A stretch of DNA of 64,000 nucleotides, taken from the NCBI GenBank assembly GCA_018136815.1, contig CM030936.1:4106474-4170473 (forward strand). The letters run 5' to 3'. Positions 1-11,089 of this stretch are shown piece after piece. Position 1 is the first letter of the stretch, and the number at the start of each line of letters is the position of its first letter. The DNA is from Isochrysis galbana. Lineage: Eukaryota; Haptophyta; Isochrysidales; Isochrysidaceae. Both the position numbers and the translations under genes were made by a program. Below the pieces are notes generated by a model, which was given only the letters and a program-made list of their open reading frames with translations, did not search any database and was not told the origin of the DNA.

Positions 1-1183
1 CAGGCGAGGAGGCGGACCAGCAGGAGGCGGACCAGCAGGCGAGGAGGCGGACCAGCAGGCGAGGAGGCGGACCAGCAGGCGAGGAGGCGGACCAGCAGGC
101 GAGGAGGCGGACCAGCAGGCGAGGAGGCGGACCAGCAGGCGAGGAGGCGGACCAGCAGGCGAGGAGGCGGACCAGCAGGCGAGGAGGCGGACCAGCAGGC
201 GAGGAGGCGGACCAGCAGGCGAGGAGGCGGACCAGCAGGCGAGGAGGCGGACCAGCAGGCGAGGAGGCGGACCAGCAGGCGAGGAGGCGGACCAGCAGGC
301 GAGGAGGCGGACCAGCAGGCGAGGAGGCGGACCAGCAGGCGAGGAGGCGGACCAGCAGGCGAGGAGGGGCGAGGGGGAGGCGGACCAGCAGGCGAGGAGG
401 CGGACCAGCAGGCGAGGAGGCGGACCAGCAGGCGAGGAGGCGGACCAGCAGGCGAGGAGGCGGACCAGCAGGCGAGGAGGCGGACCAGCAGGCGAGGAGG
501 CGGACCAGCAGGCGAGGAGGCGGACCAGCAGGCGAGGAGGCGGACCAGCAGGCGAGGAGGCGGACCAGCAGGCGAGGAGGCGGACCAGCAGGCGAGGAGG
601 CGGACCAGCAGGCGAGGAGGCGGACCAGCAGGCGAGGAGGCGGACCAGCAGGCGAGGAGGCGGACCAGCAGGCGAGGAGGCGGACCAGCAGGCGAGGAGG
701 CGGACCAGCAGGCGAGGAGGCGGACCAGCAGGCGAGGAGGCGGACCAGCAGGCGAGGAGGCGGACCAGCAGGCGAGGAGGCGGACCAGCAGGCGAGGAGG
801 CGGACCAGCAGGCGAGGAGGCGGACCAGCAGGCGAGGAGGCGGACCAGCAGGCGAGGAGGCGGACCAGCAGGCGAGGAGGCGGACCAGCAGGCGAGGAGG
901 CGGACCAGCAGGCGAGGAGGCGGACCAGCAGGCGAGGAGGCGGACCAGCAGGCGAGGAGGCGGACCAGCAGGCGAGGAGGCGGACCAGCAGGCGAGGAGG
1001 CGGACCAGCAGGCGAGGAGGCGGACCAGCAGGCGAGGAGGCGGACCAGCAGGCGAGGAGGCGGACCAGCAGGCGAGGAGGCGGACCAGCAGGCGAGGAGG
1101 CGGACCAGCAGGCGAGGAGGCGGACCAGCAGGCGAGGAGGCGGACCAGCAGGCGAGGAGGCGGACCAGCAGGCGAGGAGGTGG
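1..1183. repeat. 20-bp minisatellite/satellite array
   Basis: About 59 head-to-tail copies of a 20-bp unit (GAGGAGGCGGACCAGCAGGC), nearly perfect. There is one disrupted stretch near 361-380, and a diverged last unit merges into G-rich sequence at about 1180. The array runs off the left edge, so its full size is unknown. The unit length is not a multiple of 3, so each strand reads as the same 20-residue periodic peptide in all three frames, without stops. This is not evidence of coding. Confidence 0.97.
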
Positions 1184-1510
1184 CAGGCCGGGGGGCGCGG
1201 GATGGGTGGGCGCGGTGAAAGCTAGTCGAGTGGGCGAGCAGTTGCCGAGTGGGCAGTTAGTCAGGTCGGTAGGTGGGCAGTTAGTCGGGTGGGAGAGCAG
1301 CTAGTGGTGGGGCAGTTAGTGGGTGAAGGCAGCTCGTGGTAGGGGCAGTTAGTCGGTGAAGGCAAGTTCGTGGTAGGGGCAGTTAGTGGGTGAAGGCAAG
1401 TTAGTGGGTGAAGGAACACGCTATGGCCGAGGTACCCACTCTCAATCGCACTTTTTTTTTGTTGTACTATGCAGTTAGGGTTCCACAACAAAAGGTCCGA
1501 TGAGTGATCC
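1184..1510. repeat. Degenerate minisatellite, no gene
   Basis: Imperfect repeats of a motif like GGGCAGTTAGTGGGTGAAGG occupy about 1240-1415. Unique-looking AT-richer sequence then leads into the 810-bp duplication. No gene is seen. Confidence 0.6.
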
Positions 1511-3103
1511 TGTCGCATTCGCGATGTCTCAGAGGCAAAAAGAAATAACAGTAAAAGAAAAACAGTAAACAGTAAAAAGAACAGAGGAAGAAAGAAGAAG
1601 AAAAGTGAAAAAGAAGAGAAAAAAACCCAGAGTATATAGGGCGGTTCTCAGCCCTTCCCATCGGCCCTATGGCTACGTAAACTCTCACGTGGCATAGTGG
1701 TTCAACCCACCGCCTCCACCAACCTTTTGCTCTGGGTCGCGAGTTCGAGTCCGGACGGAGCGCTCTGCAGTTCGAGCCCCGCTCCTTCTCCTCTCCGATC
1801 TTCTTCTACAGTTAAATTCCACACTCTTCTTCTACCATTAAAATTCCACGCTCTTCTTCTACCGTTAGAAATCCTGCCTCTTCCTACTGTTAAATATCCT
1901 GCCTTCCTACCGTTAAAATTCTGCACTCCGTCTACCGTTAAAATCCTGCCTCCGTCGCCTTGCCAAGACATTTCCTCTGCCTTCCTGCCGGCTTCCTTGC
2001 CAGTTCCTTCCGCCCCGGTTTCCCGCTTGTCTCCGAAAATCGGTTTCACCGCATTACGACCAAGCTTAGTGGGGAAACTCCTCGTCCAGTTCCGTTACCC
2101 GAAAATCTCGTTCATCTCGTCGGGCCCTCGGGCCATCTCGTTCATCTCGTCGGGCCATCAAGGCCATCTCGTTCATCTCGTCGTCGGGCCATCAGGCCAT
2201 CTCGTTACATCTCGCTCACCTCGTTACAATCCAAGCTGAGGCGTTGATTTCCACAATTTAGAGACATAAGGATTCCGCTTGCAGAAGGCTCGCGAGGACG
2301 CTCGTGATTAAGTCGGGGGGTGTCGCATTCGCGATGTCTCAGAGGCAAAAAGAAATAACAGTAAAAGAAAAACAGTAAACAGTAAAAAGAACAGAGGAAG
2401 AAAGAAGAAGAAAAGTGAAAAAGAAGAGAAAAAAACCCAGAGTATATAGGGCGGTTCTCAGCCCTTCCCATCGGCCCTATGGCTACGTAAACTCTCACGT
2501 GGCATAGTGGTTCAACCCACCGCCTCCACCAACCTTTTGCTCTGGGTCGCGAGTTCGAGTCCGGACGGAGCGCTCTGCAGTTCGAGCCCCGCTCCTTCTC
2601 CTCTCCGATCTTCTTCTACAGTTAAATTCCACACTCTTCTTCTACCATTAAAATTCCACGCTCTTCTTCTACCGTTAGAAATCCTGCCTCTTCCTACTGT
2701 TAAATATCCTGCCTTCCTACCGTTAAAATTCTGCACTCCGTCTACCGTTAAAATCCTGCCTCCGTCGCCTTGCCAAGACATTTCCTCTGCCTTCCTGCCG
2801 GCTTCCTTGCCAGTTCCTTCCGCCCCGGTTTCCCGCTTGTCTCCGAAAATCGGTTTCACCGCATTACGACCAAGCTTAGTGGGGAAACTCCTCGTCCAGT
2901 TCCGTTACCCGAAAATCTCGTTCATCTCGTCGGGCCCTCGGGCCATCTCGTTCATCTCGTCGGGCCATCAAGGCCATCTCGTTCATCTCGTCGTCGGGCC
3001 ATCAGGCCATCTCGTTACATCTCGTTCATCTCGTCGTCGGGCCATCAGGCCATCTCGTTACATCTCGCTCACCTCGTTACAATCCAAGCTGAGGCTTTGA
3101 TTT
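1511..3103 (+). mobile_element. 810-bp tandem duplication with tRNA-like SINE head
   Basis: Two head-to-tail copies begin at 1511 and 2321 with TGTCGCATTCGCGATGTCTC and are almost identical. The second copy has about 48 extra bp in its 3' CTCGTTCATCTCGTCGGGCC-type repeats and lacks the last about 75 bp of the first. Each copy holds a tRNA-like Pol III promoter: an A box (TGGCATAGTGG, 1690-1700 and 2500-2510) and a B box (GAGTTCGAGTCC, 1741-1752 and 2551-2562) at normal tRNA spacing. The acceptor and T-stem pairing is poor, so this looks like a tRNA-derived SINE head and not a functional tRNA. Short GTTAAAATCCTGCC-like repeats follow. The first 14 bp match the terminal inverted repeat of the element at 56108-57299. 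Confidence 0.7.
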
Positions 3104-3109
3104 CCACAG

Positions 3110-3325
3110 ATCCGGAGGAAGAAGTGAAGAGAATGAAGAAAGAACTGGAGAACGACATGAAGGAAGAGGAAGAACTGGAGAGAGCAATGAAGGATGACCT
3201 ATCTACATCATTAAAAAACCTTGCGTTTATGAAGGAAAAAGCGGAGGAGATTCAAAGTCTTGCACCGCCTTCTGTCAATGAACACGCAAGGGAAGTAATT
3301 CAAGGCATCTTGAACTACTCACAAG
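3110..3325 (+). CDS. Putative internal exon, charged coiled-coil
   Basis: An open stretch encodes a highly charged helical segment (DPEEEVKRMKKELEND followed by EEEELERAMKDD), then AFMKEKAEEIQSLAPP and VIQGILNYSQ. Base use changes abruptly from the C/T-rich repeat upstream. A good acceptor (TTTCCACAG) lies exactly at the repeat boundary, and a possible donor (CAAG|GTGTGC) follows at 3325. I read it as one exon of a larger gene interrupted by repeats and possibly by the 3948-4047 gap. No family is recognised, and no start or partner exon could be placed. It could also be part of a mobile element ORF. Confidence 0.4.
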
Positions 3326-3947
3326 GTGTGCATGTTCTGTACCCTGGTGACCAAGACGGACACTGCTGTTGGAAGAGAACGACGCGAGGCGAGGGAGGCG
3401 GGTGGCAAGAGCAGAGGGGCGGAGAGCGCACAGTGGAGAGAGAGAGAGAGGAAGCGCGGCGGCGAGAGGGGAAGCGGCGCGGCGAGGCCGAACGAAGGGA
3501 GGGAGAAGAAGGTGGCGTCAATGAGCGGCGGGCGAGGGGGGCCGTGCGGGTGGGGCGGCAGTGTCGAAATGCGCGGGGTGTCAGAATGCGCGGGAGAAGT
3601 GGCGAGCGCGGAGGGAGAGGGGCAGTTCTGAAAGCGCGCACTAGGCTCTTGACCAAAAAAAAAGATCGCTTTCAAAGGAATTCGATCAATTTTCTTTGGA
3701 GGGAAACCAACATGGGATGAGATATCGTGATTTCAACGATATATCCACCCTGCCCCAAATCGAGTGAATGGAGTCAGACCACGTGTGTGTTTCAACATGT
3801 GAAGGGTCAAGTTGACTCAAGTAACCTCCAGGTGACAATGAAAGGTGTCAGCAGGGATGGGGATAATTGAACGCTTTTGGTCTGCCCTCTACTTCGACCA
3901 TTCCGCGAGGCTGAGCCGATCGACGACCAATGTTTTTGAAGGCCCTC
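3326..3947. other. Intergenic or intronic, purine-rich
   Basis: 3420-3610 is GA-rich simple sequence. 3660-3947 shows no recognisable gene. Confidence 0.5.
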
Positions 3948-4047
3948 NNNNNNNNNNNNNNNNNNNNNNNNNNNNNNNNNNNNNNNNNNNNNNNNNNNNN
4001 NNNNNNNNNNNNNNNNNNNNNNNNNNNNNNNNNNNNNNNNNNNNNNN
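3948..4047. other. Assembly gap (100 N)
   Basis: A run of exactly 100 N, a conventional scaffold gap of unknown true size. Confidence 0.99.
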
Positions 4048-4193
4048 ATTGCTCATGTCCGATTGCGTGCATCGGGTTCCCGAGTCACGCAGTGTTCGCT
4101 GTCTATCTCTCGGTTGCCCACACTTCGAATACTTAGGAATCCGCTCCAACTCGTTCATGAGCTCTTTTAACTTGCTTCTAGGTAGTGTCCTAG

Positions 4194-4529
4194 GCTCTCA
4201 CTGCTGGTGCCCTGGCCTTGTCGACGCATACGTACTTTGCTAATGTGCCAGGTGTGTTGGTTGCCTCTCTACGTCTTGATCCGTATTTGTCTAGTCTTGG
4301 TCACTTCAACTATCCATTGCTCGTTGTCCTCGCTGTGGCTGCTTTGCTTTTTCGGGTGGCAGCTCGTTGGGGGGAGCTCAGGTGGCGTGCTCCAAACGCA
4401 GACTTCAAACGCCGGCTGGGCGGCGTGGTGCCATTGCTAAGGTGCAATGCCACAATATACAATATACCCCGCAACACAATCCACGAGCTGTCACACGCGG
4501 GGGAAGACTCAAACTCATCTAGCGTATAG
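4194..4529 (+). CDS. Possible exon of a membrane protein
   Basis: An open frame follows a plausible acceptor (GTCCTAG|GCT at 4193). It encodes about 111 residues ending in TAG, with one hydrophobic span (PLLVVLAVAALLFRVAARW) preceded by HTYFANVPGVLVASLRLDPY. There is no ATG near the beginning, so if real it is a 3' exon whose upstream part lies in or beyond the gap. No family is recognised. Weak call: the composition is protein-like, but support is only a frame plus one hydrophobic segment. Confidence 0.25.
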   Translation, partial: ALTAGALALSTHTYFANVPGVLVASLRLDPYLSSLGHFNYPLLVVLAVAALLFRVAARWGELRWRAPNADFKRRLGGVVPLLRCNATIYNIPRNTIHELSHAGEDSNSSSV

Positions 4530-4639
4530 CGGTGCCAACCATCCATCGGCAAGCACGAGCGCGAGCGGTGTCTAAAGCGCCCAATGACTACTCTAAGGAA
4601 AGCGAAGGGGGGAAAGTACAGTATCTCGTAACTCACTTT

Positions 4640-5057
4640 ATTGCGACTTGCGACCGTAGAAAAATCTTGCCGCTGAGCGTGACCCTTCTAGCAAGCTTCT
4701 AAAGTTAAGCTGAAGAGTAACCCTGAGTAGCAACCAAGCGGGGAAACACCAAAGAGGCCAAGGGCGTGCATGCAACTTGCACCAAGGGGAAAGATTCCCT
4801 CACCCAAGCAAGAAGCGAACCTACACCTACACCTACACCGATCTCCAAGGGCCAAGGGGAGATGGCAAAAACAAATTAAACCTCGAGCGGATAGAGCAAA
4901 CGGCTCGCTCGTCGCTCGCCAAGCACCTTGACCGAGAAGAAAGAAGCGCAAGAACCTACAAGCCAAGGGTAGCGGATCTAGAGAACGTGAGAGGAAATTT
5001 CCGCACGCCAACGCGAACGCCAAACGCGGGAAAGCAACGAAATCCTCACCATAACTA
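4640..5057. repeat. Dispersed repeat R1, copy 1
   Basis: About 400 bp is repeated at 29391-29750 in the same orientation. Shared blocks include CCCTGAGTAGCAACCAAG, GGGGAAAGATTCCCTCACC, GATAGAGCAA followed by GCTCGC, and TACAAGCCAAGGGTAGCGGA, ending in GAGGAAATTTCCGCACGCCA. This copy is slightly longer through small insertions, such as an expanded CCTACA run near 4820. No coding potential. A D-arm-like block suggests a possible tRNA ancestry, but no B box is seen. Confidence 0.85.
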
Positions 5058-6480
5058 GGCCAAGTGGAACCTAGGAACCTATGATAGAGCGGTCAAACAG
5101 GGCTTTTTATTTATGTACTAATATGGGGGGGGGTCGACATTTTTCATCGTGAGCGGAAAGCTCCGGCGAAAGCGGGTCGCAGGGTCTTCCGGCCTTTTCA
5201 GAATCCTCGTCCGAAAAGACCGTACGAAGTCCCGTCTAACACACCCCCCCCCCGCAGCCGGCAGCAGATGCCAGCAGGGGCGAGGTGGAGGGCGCAGGCG
5301 TGTCGCATCCGCGATCGACTTTAGACCGTCTGCCAATTCGTGCGTCTTCGTGCTCAATCGTTCTTGTTTGCCGCGGAGTTTTACTCGTAACTTGTAGAAG
5401 TCTTCACTCGTAATTCGCCCTTCGTTCCTTGCCGTCGCGCCCCTTTGTGGCCTGTCTCGACCCTGTTTCGCTCCTTTGCACCTTGGGCCTTGCTCTCTCT
5501 TTGGTCCCTCCTTGCTGTCGTCCCCCCGCGCCTGCTCTCGCTCTCGTCGTAGGTGTTCGTCGCTGCGGACTTTTCCCCCGCGCGAAGCCTACCCTCTCGC
5601 CCCTTTCGGTTTACGCACGTAGATTCCCTCCTTACTTTCTACCTATTCGTTCGCTGTAACCGCCGTTCGCTGTCGGCTCTTCGATCCGTCGCATCGTCGC
5701 TCTCTCGTCGGCTTTCTCTTCCTTGTTTCCTTCCTTCTGTGTCTTCCCCGCCCAAGTGGGGAAAGATACGTTAGTGTAGGGGGATGTTGGGTGAAAGTCG
5801 AGTGTGCGTGTCTCGGATTGTTGTCGGACTAGTCGGAGTGGTATCCTGTCGGCCATTGTCGCCCTCGTTCGTCGCCCCAGTCGCTCCTCGCTCCCTCGTT
5901 CTCGCTCTCGCTTCTCGCTCCCGTCGTAACAAGCAATCTTACAACACCACTCCAACCAACCCACTCGCCACTCGCACTCGATACCGCTATGTCCGCTCCG
6001 CCCTCGCGCTCGCCCTCGCCACTGCCCGCCATCCATCCTCCCGCCATTGAGGTGGATCAGCCCGTTCAACCCGCCCAGTTCCAAAATACCGTGCCTCCCG
6101 CCGCCTACCTTCCGTACCTTCCGGTTCCCTCCGTCCCATCCGTAACCTCCAATCCGTCAAGGCGACGCGGTGCGCCCGCACAGGGCTCTGAATTGCATGC
6201 CCGGGGGTAGCCGTGCCCGGGGAACGCAGACGCGCGTCGCACAGCGCGACCTCTGGTGCTCTTTTGTGGTCGACGTCGATTTCGCACGAGCGCGAAAACG
6301 TTTTCGGGTCTGTGTGTTGAAGCATGTTGCATGTTGAAATGGCGTCGAAAATGTGAATATTTCTCATTAGATTCAGATTCTGTCTAATATACCCCAATTA
6401 CCAGTACCATACCCCAAGATCTCGTGATAAAACCTCAATCTTGACTTGGTGAATTTTCACCCTTAGAAGTTAAAAGCCCT
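5058..6480. other. Repeat-rich intergenic region
   Basis: Contains a TIR-like terminus TGTCGCATCCGCGATCGACT at about 5301 (see the element at 56108-57299), C/T-rich sequence with CGCTCTCGCT runs to about 5930, and no open frame with credible protein features. The far end of any element starting at 5301 was not found. Confidence 0.5.
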
Positions 6481-6489
6481 GTTAGACCG

Positions 6490-6680
6490 CCCTACCCCTA
6501 CCTATGAAGAACAGATAGGCCTGAACGATGAACGACAACGAAAGTTCAAGTCCCAAGAGAGAACCAGAACCCAACGAGAAATGACAAGCCTTGCAAGAAG
6601 CCAAACAAGCCATCACAAGGTACCTTGAGAGCCTGAGACAAGTGACAAGCGCACAGCGAGCGACAGATCTAGGATGAATA
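6490..6680. repeat. Dispersed repeat R2, copy 1
   Basis: Diverged copy of the sequence at about 35870-36245. Shared blocks include GAACAGGCCTGGACGA-like sequence, ACAAGCCTTGCAAGAAGC, GAGAGCCTGAGACAAG and GCGCAGCGAGCGACAG, then CTAGGATGAAT. Non-coding. Confidence 0.7.
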
Positions 6681-7316
6681 ATGAATAATGCGACAGTTTT
6701 CGGCCAACCCCCCCCTCCCGCTCTCCCGCTCCCTTCCCCTTCCTCCCCTGCTCTTCTCCGCTCAGAGGGCCGAGGCGGCATAACGGCGTCGAGCATTGCT
6801 TTTACTATCTAAATGCCCATTGTATTAAACTAGTATTTTATGGTTAAACTGTATCTTAATTAAAGTTAAACTGTATAATTGTATAAAATAAAAATTCACA
6901 TGGTCCTCTTCGATCTTCGACGGAACGCGACCTACTTTACAAGAAATTTCTGACAGACTTTTTCTTTTTCTCCTCCGCCCCCTCTCTCACCTCCTCTCTT
7001 TCCCTCCCACCACCCCACCTCTCTCTCGCTCTGCCTCCCTCCCTCCTCCCTCCCTCTCTCTCTCTTCTCAACCTTCTCCCTCTTCTCCTCTCTCTCTCCT
7101 TTTCGCCTCTCCATCGTCCCCTCCCTCATTCCCACTAGAGTACTTCTCTCTCTCTCTCCCGACCTCCCCCTCTCCCTCTCTCTAAAAGACTTACATATAC
7201 TCTCATCTCTACTCAACACATATTCTCTCTCCCTCCCCTTCTCCGTCGCTCTCCCTCCCTCTCCCCCTTCTCCCTCCCGCCGGCAAGCTGGTGGCTGCCA
7301 CTTCTCTGAGGCTGCC
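6681..7316. repeat. CT-rich low-complexity region
   Basis: 6955-7290 is almost pure C/T (TCTCTC, CCCTCC runs). 6790-6900 is AT-rich. It lies directly upstream of the PqiA-like gene and may include its promoter, but no specific element can be identified. Confidence 0.6.
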
Positions 7317-10300
7317 GTGATGGAGGGGCTGCGGGAGCGCGCCGACGCTCACACGGTCGGCTTCATCCCGCTCATCGACCTCCTTCCCAAGATCTCGCCT
7401 CCTAAACCGTCTCCCCCGCCTGCCCCCCCACCATCTCCTCCTCCTCGACCACCGCTGCCGCAGCTGCCACCTTCTCTACACCCTCCCCCACCCTCACCGC
7501 CGCCACCTCCCCCGCCCTCGCCACCGCCGCCCTCACCCCCGCCCCCGCCCCTTCCGCTGCTCCCCCGCCGCCGCCACCTCCGCCGCCCTCAAGGCCTCCA
7601 TCGCCACCTCCTGGGCCGCCTCCACCTTGTACTCCTCCACTGCCTCCGTCGCCAAATCCCCCGCCATCTGCCCCGCCGCCGCCACTGCTGCCTCCACCAC
7701 GACTGCCGCCGCCGCCGCCGCCAATTTCCCCCCCTTCCACCCCACCGCCTATGACGCCTTCACCTCCGTCCGCTCCACCAGTGCCGCCATGGATTGACCC
7801 ACGGGTGGTGCGGGCACTGTTGTTTGCCGTTGTGGGGATCTTAGCCCTCACCGTCGTATTACTCCTTCGTGTGCAGCCCATAGTACGTGAGTCGGTGAGC
7901 TGCGCTCTTCGGAATATCCTTGCCGCTTTTGCGTATGCTTTCGGAGACTTCGGACGTAGCTCCAACGTGATGGGTACCGCGTCACCCTGCTCGCTCGCGA
8001 AGTCAGCAGGCTTGGTGCCCAGTCTGGTTGTGAGCTCTCTCTTGTTATATTCCCACCGGCTCTTCTACTTGGCGCAGACCTCGGGAGCAGGCCAGACATA
8101 CGAACGCCAGGATCTGCAGGGGAAGGGAATCTTCCACGCGCAGGTGAGCCGCTAAGCTCACCAGAAGAGCGCGAATTGTGAACGAGTCGAGTGTTCTGGT
8201 GCTCTCTTAAACGTTTAAGGCCCTTGTGATTGGATTATCAATGTGTCGACCTGCTGGCTGGATTTTCATACAATCTTACTAGCAGTCTTCTTCCACCGGT
8301 CGCAATGCTCAGGTATTTGCGGACATCCATCTTGAGCCAGCTGGGCTGGCCGTTGCACCCGCTCTAGCCGCGTATCAATTTCGTCAATGCGTCTTGCCGA
8401 CTTACATGGGCGGTGGAGGCATTGAGAGCAAGGTGGAGTGTCAGCAATTGGATGCCAACGCGACTTTGGGAATTGCGCCGTCCGGCCAGAACGAATGTTC
8501 TACGCTGAGCTGCGGCCGATACGTTGCAAGGCGTACTGTCTTCTCTTTCTCATACTTCTATTCTTTGGTGGCATTGTGGAGAACGGATCGCGTGCTGCAA
8601 CTACGGCCGCTCAGCGACAGGGCCACAGGCCTCGGGTCGGTTAGCAGCGTCGCCACAGGCAACAGCCGTAGTGACAGTAGCAGGGGGATGCATATTAGTA
8701 GAGCCGACACGCCCATGAACGCACGGCTACCACCCACAGCCCCGGGCATCACAATACGAGCGCCGAACGCATCCGCCGCGAGCACGCTGCATGGCACGGC
8801 CTCATTGACGAGCGCCGATCACGTGTTCCAGCCATATGTGCGAGCTTCTGGCGATCGTCGCTTTGTGGCTAACTGGAGCTCAGCGTGGACTCCGGCGCGC
8901 GAAGCTCGCCTGCGCTCATGCGGCAGTATGTGGCCGAGCTGCACAAGATGGGGGCCATACCCCGACTGCAACGCCTGGGGATGCTGGGCGACTTTCGAGC
9001 AATGCGAGGGTTCGCCAGTGCTTGGAGACACCGAGCTCGGCCTTCCTCGTATTGATACGTCGGCGCAGCCGAGCTGCCGACTGATCTATCCTGGCCGGCG
9101 AGCCGCAGCCTTCTTGTTTCTTGCCTCACTTGTGTGGCCGCATCTGAAGTTGCTATCGCTGCATTTGGCTTGGTATCTGCCCCTTCGCAAGCGGCTCCGG
9201 CGCAATATCCTCTGGCTGCTGTCTTCCTTGGGCAAATGGAGTTTTTCCGATGTCATGGTGATGGCTGCTTTACTTGCTGTGCTCTACATCGATCTGGGGG
9301 TCACGCTCTCCTCACGCTTGTTCTTGGCGCATTTGCTCGGAGCCGGCCTTCCACCTGCACTGGGTGATCTGAGGCTGAAGACGCATGCGAGCTTCAGAGT
9401 GGTTGGCGAGGCAGCGATGGGACAATTCTGTTTGGCAGTGCTTCTCTCACTTGGCACGGGAGTGCTGGTCGACGCGGTCGAGGAGTTGGTTAGGGAGAAT
9501 ACAGAGATGGCACGACATGTCTTGGATCCGACATGGAATGTGGCCAAGGGGGAAGTCGGGAGCAACGGCGGTGAGGCTGAGGGACGGGAAAGGGCCGCCT
9601 GCGATGAACCTCGTGAGAGTCCTCCTGTGACAGCGTTACAGCGTTCACACTTATCCGCTCCTTGTATATCCGTCGAACCATCTCGCAATCCCGATGAGGA
9701 GGACGTTGGATGTGGCGTCTTGCATAAGTTGCAATCTTGGCATGTTGGCGCATTTTCGAGTTCAATGCGTGAGGGGGGGCAGTCGACGGAGCCAAGCTAC
9801 GCTCGTGGAACGACGGCTGAATCTGCACCTCCACTTGTCGGAACTTCCTCATGGTGGGTGGATAAATGTGGCGACGGTGGCAGCGACAGCACAAGTGGAG
9901 GAGAAAATCCCCTGCCGGCAGCGTGCAAGTCGCAAACCTTCGGCACATACCATCTAGCACCGGAAAAGCCGGACGCACTTCAATCCAGGGCCGGGCATGT
10001 CTTAGGAGCCTCTGCCAACCCCAGCGGCTGGTTCCTACGACGGCAGAGTGCTCGACACTTGATCCACGTCTCATTAGTCACAGCGACGGGCTTGTCGTTG
10101 GTTGTGGCTCTCTGCTCGCCAATGCTTCGTCGTGAGGTCGCGGGATCTTTCATCGATGAGGTGTGTGTGGCAACCCCCCCCCCCCCCCACTTGCCCGTTT
10201 CCCCTTCTTTTTCACCGTGCTGCCTCCTCCGTCCGTCTATTTGTTGTATCTCTCTTCCCGCCGCATCCACATACCCCGTGTGTTGTTCCCGTCTAAGGTA

Positions 10301-11068
10301 CGAGATGCAGCGGCAGCCGCAGGCTCGAGCGCCGACTCCCTCGGGGACGAGTTCAATTTGCTCACTTTAGCACTTTTGTGCGGCCGGGCCAATGATTGGG
10401 ACTATGTCTCAACCCTTCACGCGCTCACCTTCCTTACTTTTGTAGTCGTTGGACCTGTTTTTCGTACAGCCTCTCAGCTCGTACTCCTACTCATCGATTT
10501 GCCACCTGCAACAGCCCACCGTTTGCTCGGGCTTTCGCGGCATGCATCCGTTTTCTACGGGCTCGATGTGATGCTTGTGGCAGTGCCGCTATTACAGCAA
10601 ACAGTAGATAACATGGCCGACGGCATGTTCACACCCAAGACGTTCGCGCTCTGTCGCGACCCTGCTTGCTTCGAGCTCCAAGCTGTGCCGCTGGGCGGAT
10701 ACAAATGGCTTGTACTCACTGTCGTTTTGTTTTATTCTTCTGGTTACGAGGGGTCGTACACCCATCGCTACCTTCATTCGGCTGCTCATCCGTATGATTG
10801 CCCGCCGCCGGATTGCTCATGCTGTGGTGCTGCCCAGCGGACAAACGGCCTCACGGGCAATCGTACTGCAGCTATCCACGTCACCATGCATTGAAACGGC
10901 TCATGGCCCGGCTTCGTAGACCACTAATGCGTCGCCACTTAAGCTTCGTCGCCCTTCAACCGCTCGAGGCTCTTCATCAACGTAGTCCTAGTTGCCGCAG
11001 AGGTTATTCTATTCTTTGGCCTGAACCGCGCCAAAATTCGCGCGTTTCTTCTGGCGTATCACGCATGA
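7317..11068 (+). CDS. PqiA-like multi-pass membrane protein, multi-exon
   Basis: A spliced gene for a membrane protein with paraquat-inducible protein A (PqiA)-type repeats. The N-terminal part has a long PPSPPP-type proline-rich stretch (to about 7790), then a membrane helix (RALLFAVVGILALTVVLLLR). A non-cytosolic segment continues across an intron at 8144-8312 (HAQ|VFADIHLEP). A first PqiA-like core lies at about 9110-9500 (VWPHLKLLSLHLAWYLP, then LGKWSFSDVMVMAALL). A second lies at about 10300-10730 (VFYGLDVMLVAVPLLQQ, CFELQAVPLGGY). An intron with a C-tract fits 10160-10297. A last membrane exon ends LNRAKIRAFLLAYHA-stop at 11066-11068. PqiA proteins in bacteria belong to envelope lipid-transport systems; protists carry large relatives. 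Exon limits are only partly resolved, and the proline-rich part changes frame near 7550, so the start is uncertain. Confidence 0.7.
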
Positions 11069-11089
11069 AGCGTGCGCAGCCTAGCGCTA

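Noticed and set aside
1690..1770. Functional tRNA gene
   Set aside because: A and B boxes are good, but the T stem and acceptor stem do not pair and no clear anticodon arm forms.
4480..4560. tRNA-like sequence on the minus strand (GAGTTTGAGTCTTCC)
   Set aside because: B-box resemblance is partial and the A box is too close and poor.
7402..7965. 187-codon Gly-rich minus-strand frame
   Set aside because: It is the complement of the CCGCCG/proline-coding sequence of the PqiA-like gene; no start context or domain.
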